64,000 bases of DNA from Sinonovacula constricta (taxonomy: Eukaryota > Mollusca > Bivalvia > Cardiida > Solecurtidae): positions 31,474,356 through 31,538,355 of the forward strand of contig CM017571.1 of NCBI GenBank assembly GCA_007844125.1. The letters run 5' to 3'. Below the pieces are notes generated by a model, which was not told the origin of the DNA, made no database searches, and saw only the letters and a list, made by a program, of their open reading frames with translations. Each line of letters starts with the position of its first letter. The first letter of the stretch is position 1. The position numbers were made by a program, and so were the translations under genes. Below, piece by piece: positions 54,345 to 64,000 of this stretch.

Positions 54345-57300
54345 AGATTGGGTCATAGTATATCATCAGACAGGTTCAAGGGATATCATCAGTGTCTTAG
54401 TAGAAGGATATCACCAGAGTCTTAATAGAGGGATATCATCAGAGTCTTAGTAGAGGGATATCATCAGTCTTAGTAGAAAGATATCACCAGTCTTAGTAGA
54501 GGAACATCATCAGATTCTTAGTAGAGAGATATCACCAGTCTTAGCAGAGAGATATCATCAGAGTCTTATTGGGGGATATCATCAGAGTCTTAGTAGAGGG
54601 ATATCATCAGTCTTAGTAGAGAAATCACCAGAGTCTTAATAGATAGATATCATCAGTCTTAGTAGAGGGATATCACCAGACTCTTAGTAAAGGGATATCA
54701 CCAGTCTTAATAGAGGGATATCATCAGAGTCTTAGTAGAGGAATATCATCAGTCTTAGTAGAGAGATATCACCAGTCTAAGTAGAGGGACATCATCAGAT
54801 TCTTAGAAGAGAGATATCACCAGTCTTAGTAGAGGGATATCATCAGTCTTAATAGAGGAATATCACTAGAGTCTTATTAGAGGGATATCACCAGAGTCTT
54901 AGTAGAGGGATATCATCAGAGTCTTAGTAGAGGGATACCATCAGTCTTAGTAGAGAGATATCACCAGTCTTAATAGAGGGATATCACCAGAGTCTTAATT
55001 AAGGGATATCATCAGAGTCTTAGTAGAGGGATATCATCAGTCTTAATAGAGAGATATCACCAGTCTTAGTAGAGGGCCATCATCAGATTCTTAGTAGAGG
55101 GATATCATCAGTCTTAGTAGAGAGATATCACCAGTCTTAGTAGAGGGACATCATCAGAGTCCTATTAGAGGGATATCATCAGAGTCTTAGTACAGAGATA
55201 TCACCAGTCTTAGTAAAGAGATATCACTAGAGTCTTAGTACAGGGATATCACCTGAGTCTTGGCAGAGGGATATTATCAGTCTTAGTAAAGAGATATCAC
55301 CAGAGTCTTAGTAGAGGGATATCATCAGAGTCTTAGTAGAGGGATATCATCAGAGTCTTAGTACAGAGATATCATCAGTCTTAGTAGAGAGATACCACCA
55401 GTCTTAGTAGAGGGACATCATCAGAGTCTTATTAGAGGGATATCATCAGAGTTTTAGTAGAGGATATCATCAGAGTCTTAGTAAAGAGATATCATCAGAG
55501 TCTTAGAAGAGGGATATCATCAGTCTTAATAGAGAGAGACCACCAGTCTTAGTAGAAGGACATCATCAGATTCTTAGTAGAAAGATATCACCAGAGTCTT
55601 ACTAGAGGGATATCATCAGTCTTAGTAGAAGGATATCACAAGTCTAAGTAGAGAGATATCACCAGAGTCTTAATAGAGGGATATCATCAGAGTCTTAGAA
55701 GAGAGATATCACCAGTCTAAGTGAGGGATATCACCAGTCTTAATAGAGGGATATCATCAGAGTCTTAGAAGAGGGATATCATCAGTCTTTGTAGAGAGAT
55801 ACCACTAGTTTTAGTAGAGGGATATACTCAGAGTCTTAGTAGAGGGATATCACCAGAGTCTTGGTAGAGGGTATCACCAGCTTTAGTAGAGGGATATCAC
55901 CAGTTTTAGTACAGGGATACCAACCGAGTCTTAGTAGAGGTATATCAGCAGTCTTAGTGGAGGGATATCATCAGATTCTTAGTAAAGGGATATCATCAGA
56001 TTCTTAGTAGAGGGATATCATCAGAGACTTACTAGAGTGACATCACCAGTCTTAGTAGAGGGATATCACTGGAGTCTTAGTTAATGGATATCACCAGAGA
56101 ATTAAAAGAGGGACATCACCAGGTTTGGTAGAGTGATATCACCAGCCTTAGTAGGGGGATATCACCTAAGTCTAAGGTAAGGGATATCATCAGTGTCTGG
56201 GTTATGGTAGTTCATCAGAGTCTGGTTCAAGGCTATCATCAGACTCATGTTCAAGGATAACTTTTGCGTCTGCATCAAGAGATATCAGAGCCTGGATCAA
56301 GGGATACCATCAGAGTCTGTTTCAGGGGATATCATCAGTCTGAATGAAAGGGATATTATCAGAGTCTGTGTCAAGGGATATCATCACAGTCTGAATGAAA
56401 GGGGATATCATCAGAGTCTGAATGAAAGGGATATATTCAGAGTCCGTGTCAAGGGATATCATCATAGTCTGAATGAAAGGGATATCATCAGAGTCTGAAT
56501 GAAAGGGATATCGTCAAAGTCTGAATGAAAGGGATATCATCAAAGTCTACATCAGGGGATATCATCAGAGCTTGGGCAAGGGATATCCTCAGAGTCTGGG
56601 TCAGGGGATACCATCCATGTCTATGTCTGGGTCAAGGGATATCATCACAGTCTGAATGAAAGGGATATCATCAAAGTCTACATCAAGGGATATCATCAGA
56701 GCTTGGGTCAAGGGATATCCTCAGAGTCTGGGTCAATGGATATCATCTGAGCTTGGCTCAAAGATTGACATCAGAGTCTGGGACAAAGGTTGTCATCAGA
56801 GTCTGGGTCAAAGGTTCTCATCAGAGCCTGGGTGAAAGGTTGTTATCCTAGTCTGGGTCAATGGTTGTCATCATAGTCTGGGTCAATGGTTGTCATCAGA
56901 GTCTGGGTCAAGGGATATCATCCAAGTCCGGGTCAAAGGATTGGGTCAAGGGATATCATCAGAGTCTGGGTCAAAGGATGTCATCCAAGTCCGGGTCAAA
57001 GGATATCATCCGAGTCTGGGTGAAAGGTTTTACTCCGAGTCTGGGTCAAAGGTTGTCATCGGAGTCTGGGTCAAAGGATATCATCCAAGTCCGGGTCAAA
57101 GGATTGGGTCAAGGGATATCATCAGAGTCTGGGTCAAAGGATGTCATCAGAGTCTGGGTCAAAGGATGTCATCCAAGTCCGGGTCAAAGGATATCATCCG
57201 AGTCTGGGTGAAAGGTTTTACTCCGAGTCTGGGTCAAAGGTTGTCATCGGAGTCTGGGTCAAAGGCTGTCATCGAGTCTGGGTCAAGGAGTATCATCAAA

Positions 57301-57350
57301 GTCTAAGTCAAGGGTATTAGAGTCTGGGTCAAGATGTATCATCAGACATT
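54345..57350. repeat. About 25-bp minisatellite, 3 kb, two sub-families
   Basis: From 54345 to about 56200 the unit is close to AGAGTCTTAGTAGAGGGATA followed by TCATC (25 bp), with common shorter variants lacking AGA (about 22 bp). From about 56200 to 57350 the unit changes to AGAGTCTGGGTCAAGGGATA plus TCATC. Intermediate forms ('CTGAATGAAAGGGATATC') occur at 56330-56550. Roughly 120 units in all. The reading frames through it are artefacts. It lies upstream of the first MTO1 exon in the window, either in an intron or in flanking DNA. Confidence 0.96.
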
Positions 57351-58379
57351 TAGCTTTTAACTGGCTGTGCACCAGCTGATAAGACAGATAAAGTGTGTAG
57401 ATCTAGATCATCTCCAGCTGGAAGTTGTCTCATTAGGATCACCAATATGTTGTATCAAGTTTCTAGCTTCAGCAAACTGTTGTTTTACATTTACATCTTC
57501 TTGTTACAAACAAAACTTAAAAAAATGAATTTTAACAATTGGATCATATAGAGGGTTGATGACACATTTCAGTTTCTCCTAATATGTTCACTTCAAAATT
57601 TAAAAAAAAAAAACTAATTTATGCTTACACCAATTATCTTGATTTTAAAAACTGGCAAAATTAAAAATACCATGAGTTAACTGTGAATATCCAGCAATAA
57701 AATAACCATGTTTTACTTGAAACATTTTGTGAACTTATATTTTGGTAAAAAAGGGAGAATAATTCTGACAAACTTAATTTATGGGTTACATGTCCTTTAG
57801 AAATGTGTTTCCCTTTTGACAGTGAACAATTTTTCCAAGTTTGAAATGAATTCCATCATCAGTTTTTGAGATCTTAATGTCAACAGGGTCATAACAATAT
57901 CTCCACTATTTTTCTGCAAAAGGTGAAACTAAACAAGAAAGATCTTTAAAACAATATGTGGAGTTGGTAAGGCATTCACTTACACATATTTTTTATCGTG
58001 TTAATGTTTTTAGATAAAATTAATTTGTAAGAACAAAGACCCCAAAATATTTTACATTTTTACTCCAGAAGCTCGCTCCATCTGCACCTTACATAATAAA
58101 CACTAAAATTTACAAAACAGTGTGAGAGTGAATGATCTGCTTAGTAGAATATGGCTCAGATTAAGTTTAAATGACTAAAGGAACAAATAAACTATACATA
58201 TACCCCGATGACGTTTAATAGAAACACTATGGTATATGATGAGTAGTTCTGATATTCATTAAGTCTATCCATGCATCAGCATTTGTAAGTAGGTCAAAAG
58301 TGAGGTTAGAAAGTTACGCTGAAAAAGGTTCACATGTAACAAATGCTTCAATATCTGCTTGTTGAATAGTTTAAAGGTA
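57351..58379. other. No recognisable gene
   Basis: AT-rich sequence right of the 25-bp array. No MTO1 exon motif on the minus strand. Confidence 0.5.
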
Positions 58380-59340
58380 TTTAATAAAGATCCATGCAAT
58401 CTCATCCTTGAAACATGTAAATTGTTTGAAAGATTGACAAACAGCTTTGAGTCTCTTTAATCTCTGCAGCCACTGATTTCATGAAGAAAACAAAAGTTCT
58501 AGACTGTCTATAGTTAGTAGGTTATATACCTGTCTGTTTAGCTTATTATGACCAATGTCGAGGCATACAGAGATGGCTGCTGTCATCAACAAAATACTTC
58601 CCAGTTACTGGAGTGATATTTAAATGGTCAGTGTTTAAGGAAAGGTTATATTACTACTAAATTTCAGACAACAGATGATTTTAAATAAATAGTTTATCAG
58701 ACCTGGAATCACTAATACCAACCTCAGGGTTGGTATTTGATCTACAGAAAGGTGCCATTTCTGCTTCTTTGACTACAATCTATTGACAGTTTTCAGTTGG
58801 CATAGACCATGTAATTGGTTCTAAAGTACTGCTTTTAGCATTTCAAGACAACCATCTCTGGGTCCATTATCTTACTGCCTTTAGTTTGAATTCTAGTCAG
58901 AAAGACAGGTTTCATTTAAAGTGGCTATCAAGTTGATCTGCAGCATGCTGGGGATGCTACGCAGATCGGACTGGGGTTTCCTCTGCCTACAAAAGCTTGA
59001 TGTTTCCGTATTAGCCATGATTTTGTTTTGTGCAAAACAACTGAAAACAGTGAGTGTGTAGGCATTACATCAGAAACATCCCATTTGTTTGAATCATCCC
59101 CGTAGATGCTTGTAAGATTTTTATGCACTCTAAAGGCTCTACATGTATCTAATGGATTACAAGTGGTCGCTGCAGCTATTACTGTTAGTTAAAATTATAA
59201 TCATCATCATTACATTCTAAATCTGATCGTAGTTTAAGCACAGAAAGCAAATTATCAGCCAATAAGACAAACAACTTCAAATTATTAATAGGTGATGTTT
59301 TAATATCCCAGGCAGACATCACACATATGGTTACACTAAA
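58380..59340. repeat. Duplicated block, copy 1 (segments A and B)
   Basis: Segment A (58395-58770) matches 63665-64000 (CTCATCCTTGAAACA, GTCTCTT-AATC, GAAGGTTATATTA, ACTAA). Segment B (59030-59340) matches 61970-62410 (GGCTCTACATGTATCTAATG, ACAAGTGGTCGCTGCAGCT, GCCAATAAGACAAA, AATAGGTGATGTT). Confidence 0.75.
58714..58737. other. Perfect hairpin, 10-bp stem, TCAG loop
   Basis: AATACCAACC, TCAG, GGTTGGTATT. One arm (TTGGTATT) persists in the duplicate at about 63977, the other is altered. Confidence 0.7.
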
Positions 59341-59799
59341 AGGCAAGAAAAGTCATTGATGCGAAGCATCAAAGGCGACGCATAAACTGGCAAAGGCAAA
59401 AAAGGTTTAAGCAATATGGAAGCAATTAACAAAGACGTATTTGGAAAAAAAAATATGAAAGTTTTGAATTTCAGTATACTATAAACAAAATCTCGCAAAG
59501 TATGAATTACGTATAGGCCTATTCCTGAGACCATATAATGGTTTAAAACAAAATAAAAGCAAATCCCAACACCATTTAATAGGTTTTCCAAGAGGTTACA
59601 TGTAAAGAAAAGAAGTTGCCAAAACTAGAATAAATAACAATGCGACTTAAGTGTACAAACAGAAATTGAACGTGTGCAGCAACCTCACATTACACAAATA
59701 ATTATTGTTCAGATAGAATTTTTCTGGAACATAGTATTATGTATACAAAGAACAATGTTTAAATCCTCGGCGTTTATGATATGTTTTTTAAACGTATTA

Positions 59800-60420
59800 A
59801 CTCTAAACAATACTACGTTTTATTTTGTTGATTTTCTAGAATTCTATTATTTCTTCCGTATTATTTACATTTCACTTTTGGCATATGACGTCATGGCATT
59901 TATGACGTCATTATATGGTTCTTATAATATATCAGCGCTTGTTCTGCTTTATTTTATTTTAAACTACTCTCTCATTTGGAATTTTTTGGTTGCCGAGGCT
60001 TTTCTCTACTGTACATACTGTACGTATGTTGTTTTATTACTAGTTATTTTGTATGTACATATGTTCATTATATCTGTTTTAACTCCCGATGCAGGTGCTT
60101 ACTGTTAGTTGTGTCACTTTGACGGGATATTTTTATTTACACTGTTTGTTTGATAGAAAAACCTTCAGGAAGTGCGAGGTTGGAGCGCTCCACAAACCAG
60201 GTTTAAGCACCCCAGTTGGCCCTTTTGCCGACTGACCGTTCCAAGGCGGTAACTGATGGTTTTTCTTTTTGTGTGTTATGTCTCGTCTCTGTGTTTTTTG
60301 TCACATTTACATTTACCTTGTTTGCCTTTGTCTACAGGTAGATAAAAATTTAAATATCTGTGAAAATTTTGATAGGACCTTTTCTTATTTACCTATTAAT
60401 ATTTCCTAAACTTAACCTAC
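59800..60420 (+). mobile_element. R repeat family copy, best preserved 3' half
   Basis: Two TGACGTCA sites (59886, 59903) precede TATAATATATC (about 59923) and ATCAGCGCTTG. These are followed by AACTCCCGATGCAGGTGCTT, GGTTGGAGCGCTCCACAAAC, GCCGACTGACCGTTCCAAGG, CGGTAACTGATGG and TCTACAGGTAGAT. Confidence 0.78.
59886..59935 (+). promoter_or_regulatory. Promoter-like CRE pair plus TATA in R element
   Basis: Two palindromic TGACGTCA motifs 17 bp apart are followed about 15 bp later by TATAATATATC. The same arrangement is at 14803-14855. It is conserved between copies, so it is probably the element's own RNA polymerase II promoter (inference). Confidence 0.45.
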
Positions 60421-60714
60421 TTCTCACATTTAAAATGAAATGAGAGAAACAGTAAAGACAAAACGATCTAGTATGTCCTTAATCCCGATGGAACTAATGC
60501 AATGTTATTACCTAAGTATGTGCTACTGTGGTTTATAATTACACACTGAGCTGACATTAATAATACAACTTAACAAAAGTTGCTTTCTCAAAAGTGAGAG
60601 GTAGTTTGTCATTTTATAGAGGAAAGAAGTACTACAAAAAACTAATCTTACTGTCCAAGATGAATATTACATTCTAGAAAATCTGGGTGCAATAAAAGTT
60701 TTGACATGGAATAA

Positions 60715-60830
60715 ATCTCAGGTCAGGTCTTGGGTTTGAACCCAGAACTCTACGATCTCAAGTTTATAAACTTAATATTTGACCAAGAACACTTCAACTA
60801 TGTATAAATGCTTTCTTGGTGTGTTGAACG
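60715..60830 (-). mobile_element. SINE-C copy, minus strand
   Basis: The reverse complement has CACACCAAGAAAGCATTTAT, AGTGTTCTTGGTCAAA and B box CTGGGTTCAAACCCAAGACC, parallel to the 47040 copy. Confidence 0.6.
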
Positions 60831-61779
60831 TTTCTCTTATGCAAGTGAATTAAACATCCGAATCTTTAGTAAGATCCTTTTGAAAACTTGTTGTGACGGG
60901 GCTAGGAATTGATTTGCCGGGACCATACAGATATCGTTAATGTATCTTCAAAGGTTGCATAAACATTGCATCTATAGTCAGATTTTAGCATGAATACTCA
61001 ATATATCGTTCAGAACAAACTTTTTCTGGCTACGGGCTGTTTCGTTGCTTATGGATAATCTCAATTCGTTAACATGCAGTCCGAAAATCGAAGGACGTAC
61101 CGAGGAGCAATCCTATACGTTTTAACATTTACTTAAAGGTTTAGAATTTTAAATATAAAAAAAACCCAAATCTCTAGTTTTTACCATGTTTGCATAAAAG
61201 TTACAGACATAAAAAATAATAAATAAATAAATAATAGAACGCCGTTTACCGAATTAGGACCCGTATTTTATCAGGGTTAGAAGGGGCGGTAAGCGTAATT
61301 GTGCACCGGAAGTAGTACCCCTGACAGTTTGTTGTTGCTGTTGATGATATTTTAAGATTGATTCTTTTGTTTTTGACGGATTTGCTATAATGAAGATAAT
61401 CTCGTACCATTTGGTGCAAATCAAAGAAAAAACATTGCGAAGTTATGAAAATTTAAAATAACTGCACTCCTATGCACAATAATGGACTGCCATTTAGGTC
61501 TGGACTGATAATCTCCCTGAAATTCTGCGGGTACACTATGCAAAATCATTGTGTATGTTTTAAGTGGCGGATAAACGTCTTTGCAACACATAACACATAA
61601 CTTTTCTTCGCAAAGGCCCTTTTAATTGCTCTTTCATTTTGTGACATTTACTTAACAGTAAAGAACAAATTCATTTAGTGTCGTGCAACCTATACAAGTC
61701 CGCAAAACAAACTTTCCCCATGTGCAAATTTCTGTGAGCATTTCATAAATAGGCGTCGCAAATAAGTTTTTAAAAATGA

Positions 61780-62565
61780 GAACAGCGGAATAACTTGTTT
61801 GGAAATAACAATGCACGAAGTATGCCAAGCACAAAAATAGTGAAGCAGCTGGGTTAGCTATAAAACAAATGTATATCTAGATTCTTATTAGTTCTGCATC
61901 TAGATGTTGTAATTGAGACAGGGGAATATGCAGAAAGTTATCCAAATCATTGTGGTGTTCATTACTACATAAATTTTGTTTGCTCAAAACAGCATAAAGC
62001 AGTGTGCGAGCATTACAACTGAAACAGCCCACTTGTTTGACGAATCAAAGCAGATGCTTATAACATTTATATGCCCTCTCAAGGCTCTACATGTATCTGA
62101 TGGGTATATTATGGGTAAAAGTAGTCGCTGCAGCTAAAACATTTAGTGGAGATGACAATCATAATCCAATTCGTAATCTGGTCGTGTATCTAGCACAGAC
62201 AGCTGGCTCTACATGTATCCTATGGGTTACAAGTGGTCGCTGCAGCTGTAACAGTAAGTGGAGATGATAATAATAATCATCAATTCAAAATCTGATATTG
62301 TATCTAGCCTAGATAGCAAATAAGTAGCTAATAAGACAAAAAGCCTCCAATTATTAACAGGTGATGTTATTATAGCACTGGCAGGCATATAACAAATGGT
62401 AACATAGCAACAACAGTTTTATTAGTAAGATAGGGAAATAACTTATTAGGAAGCAAAATGGTCAAAGAATGCCAAGCTAAAGAAAATTTAAGTAGCTGGA
62501 CTAGCTATAAAACAAATGTATAGCTTGATTGTTGCTAGTTCTCCATCGAGATGTTGCGATTGATT
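61780..62565. repeat. Duplicated block, segment B with internal tandem duplication
   Basis: GGCTCTACATGTATC and GTCGCTGCAGCT occur twice (about 62083-62135 and 62211-62255). GCTATAAAACAAATGTATA with the flanking AGCTGG-TAGCT occurs at about 61850 and 62500, a period near 645 bp. Confidence 0.7.
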
Positions 62566-63649
62566 CAAAAGAAAATAAAAAAGGTTTTCCAAATATCTTA
62601 CATTTACATTTTTATCTTGTGTAGAGTCATTAGCGCGGCTCTTGAGAAGCTATTGTTATTATGGAATAACTCAAATAATAATAAGGACATAATAATCGCT
62701 AACTGCATTTATGCCAGATTCCTTATATTACCCCTTAAATTTATTTTAGGACTAGATGTTAATAATTCAAATAAGTGCATTTCAAATATATGATATATTA
62801 TTTGGCTGTTTATCCATGTTATTGTAAATTTTATTTGTTATGAGTCAAGAACAAAATATCCATAAAATTATTAAAAACATATTTCGTCCGTTGTAAAAGA
62901 TTTTACCTGTGTTCAGTTCAGTCTCAGGGTGCTGTCCCTGTAAAATATGGCATGACACGACTTCCAGTCACAATATCCTGTCCAACTGACTATGGAACTA
63001 ACCTTTATATTTGCTAGATCATAAGGGCAGGAGCTATTTCACGGCCATTGTTGACAACTTTGGCATGTCACCGAGGTTTGAGACCATATAAGTTTGAGAC
63101 TGCAGCCCTGTGGTAAGTTTATTGCAAGACAATACTGTACAGGTGACAAGCTTAGCTATCGGCAAATTTTGTACCTGCATCATAAACCCCACCCCTTCTC
63201 CGACTTATATCTGAAATATAATACCGTGATGGCAGAATGTTTCAGCGACACTATCTCTACCTTGCTAAACGATATGCACGAATGCCTATTACAATGCTTC
63301 CTTCACACAGCTTCGAAGATCAGCACATGTGTTGTCTGGTGCTCAAATCACAGGTCATATTGCGATGGAATATGTTTCTGACACTTACGAGATAAATACA
63401 ACGCATATGGTTATATATAATTTGTTTGGTGCTACAATCACGGGCCATAATGCGATGGAATATGTTTCCGATAAAGACATAAAGACAGATGGAATGGTGA
63501 TATATACTTTGTGGACTTTAAGACATCATTTTTATTGATTGCAAAATATTTCAAGATTTATAAAAATACCATTAAAACTGATCTTTTACGAACAAGTGTA
63601 TCAAGGTATGTGTGTTGGCAATTTTAAAGCCATTTGAAATAGGCCCCAA
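62566..63649. other. No gene recognised; SINE-A relic inside
   Basis: Apart from the SINE at 62940-63090 there is a short internal repeat. CACAGGTCATATTGCGATGG at about 63350 and CACGGGCCATAATGCGATGG at about 63436 are each followed by AATATGTTTC, a period of about 87 bp. Confidence 0.5.
62940..63090 (-). mobile_element. SINE-A, diverged partial copy
   Basis: It keeps the core order TGGCATGA, CAGTCACAATATCCTG, TGGAACTA, AACTTTGGCATGTC seen in the other minus-strand copies. Head and tail are degraded. Confidence 0.6.
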
Positions 63650-64000
63650 AGAAACCTGTACCAGCTCATCCTTGAAACACAAGATTTGTCGACAGATAAA
63701 AATCTTTTAGTCTCTTCAATCCCCAATTTCTACAGTCACTGATTTTGAGAAGAAAATAAAAATGGCATATTTACACAAGTTTATGTATTTGTTTAGTTGT
63801 CTACAAACCATGTATAGGCATATAGTGAAGGTGCTTTCATCAACAAGATTATTTCTGCTGCATATATATAAATTGTCAGTACTGAAGGGAGGTTATATTA
63901 TTACTAAACATTAGACAAGAGATTGTTTCGCAATAAATATATTATTTGATCTGATATCAATGGTATCGATCAAGAGTTGGTATTAGATCAACAAGAAAGT
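63650..64000. repeat. Duplicated block, segment A, second copy (cut by window end)
   Basis: It aligns with 58395-58770 over its whole length, with many substitutions and small indels. It continues past the window edge. Confidence 0.7.

Noticed and set aside
56247..57306. Frames with SGSKDIIRVWVKG-like periods
   Set aside because: Artefacts of the 25-bp array.
58928..59128. A 66-codon minus frame as a missing MTO1 exon
   Set aside because: No family motif, and the segment belongs to the duplicated A-B block.
59674..60108. A 144-codon plus frame
   Set aside because: It runs through the R repeat, is rich in F, L, I and Y as expected for AT-rich DNA, and is not kept in other R copies.

Overview
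The window is animal nuclear DNA. It is AT-rich and intron-rich, has no operons, and carries many diverged transposable elements and tandem arrays. The repeat content (tRNA-derived SINEs with long shared cores, a Tc1-type transposase, non-LTR retrotransposon fragments and TTAA-flanked MITEs) suggests an invertebrate. A bivalve mollusc is my best guess, but that is inference from the general look of the repeats; no marker here fixes the species.

Only one host gene is securely identified. It is the 3' part of MTO1 (the mitochondrial MnmG/GidA homologue that modifies the tRNA wobble uridine), on the minus strand. Nine coding exons run from 51183 down to a stop codon at 28463. All junctions have GT/AG signals and all phases agree, giving about 353 residues of the C-terminal half. 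The FAD-binding N-terminal half was not found between 51184 and 64000 and probably lies beyond the right edge.

Layout: 1-15000 is mostly non-coding, with copies of an unclassified repeat family (here 'R'), two kinds of SINE, microsatellites and a 20-bp GC-rich minisatellite. 15270-21000 is a cluster of broken transposons: an unknown ORF, a LINE reverse transcriptase, a Tc1 transposase, a LINE RNase H region and an L1-like ORF1. 22300-26200 has an R fragment, a TTAA MITE and a frameshifted OTU/vertnin-like cysteine protease flanked by inverted motifs. 28463-51183 is MTO1, its introns filled with SINEs, MITEs, an inverted pair of R copies and two large minisatellites. 51184-64000 has a 3-kb array of about 25-bp units, SINEs, another R copy and a diverged duplicated block.

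The most striking observation is that two independent tandem arrays inside MTO1 each start at an exon-intron junction and are built from it. The 5.2-kb array of about 62-bp units upstream of the 205-nt exon copies that exon's 3' splice acceptor, including its pyrimidine tract, CAG and the first coding bases. The 0.7-kb array of about 53-bp units downstream of the 166-nt exon copies that exon's 5' splice donor. In both, the edge units resemble the real junction most, while the interior is homogenised. The intron therefore holds dozens of decoy acceptor-like sites next to a constitutive exon.
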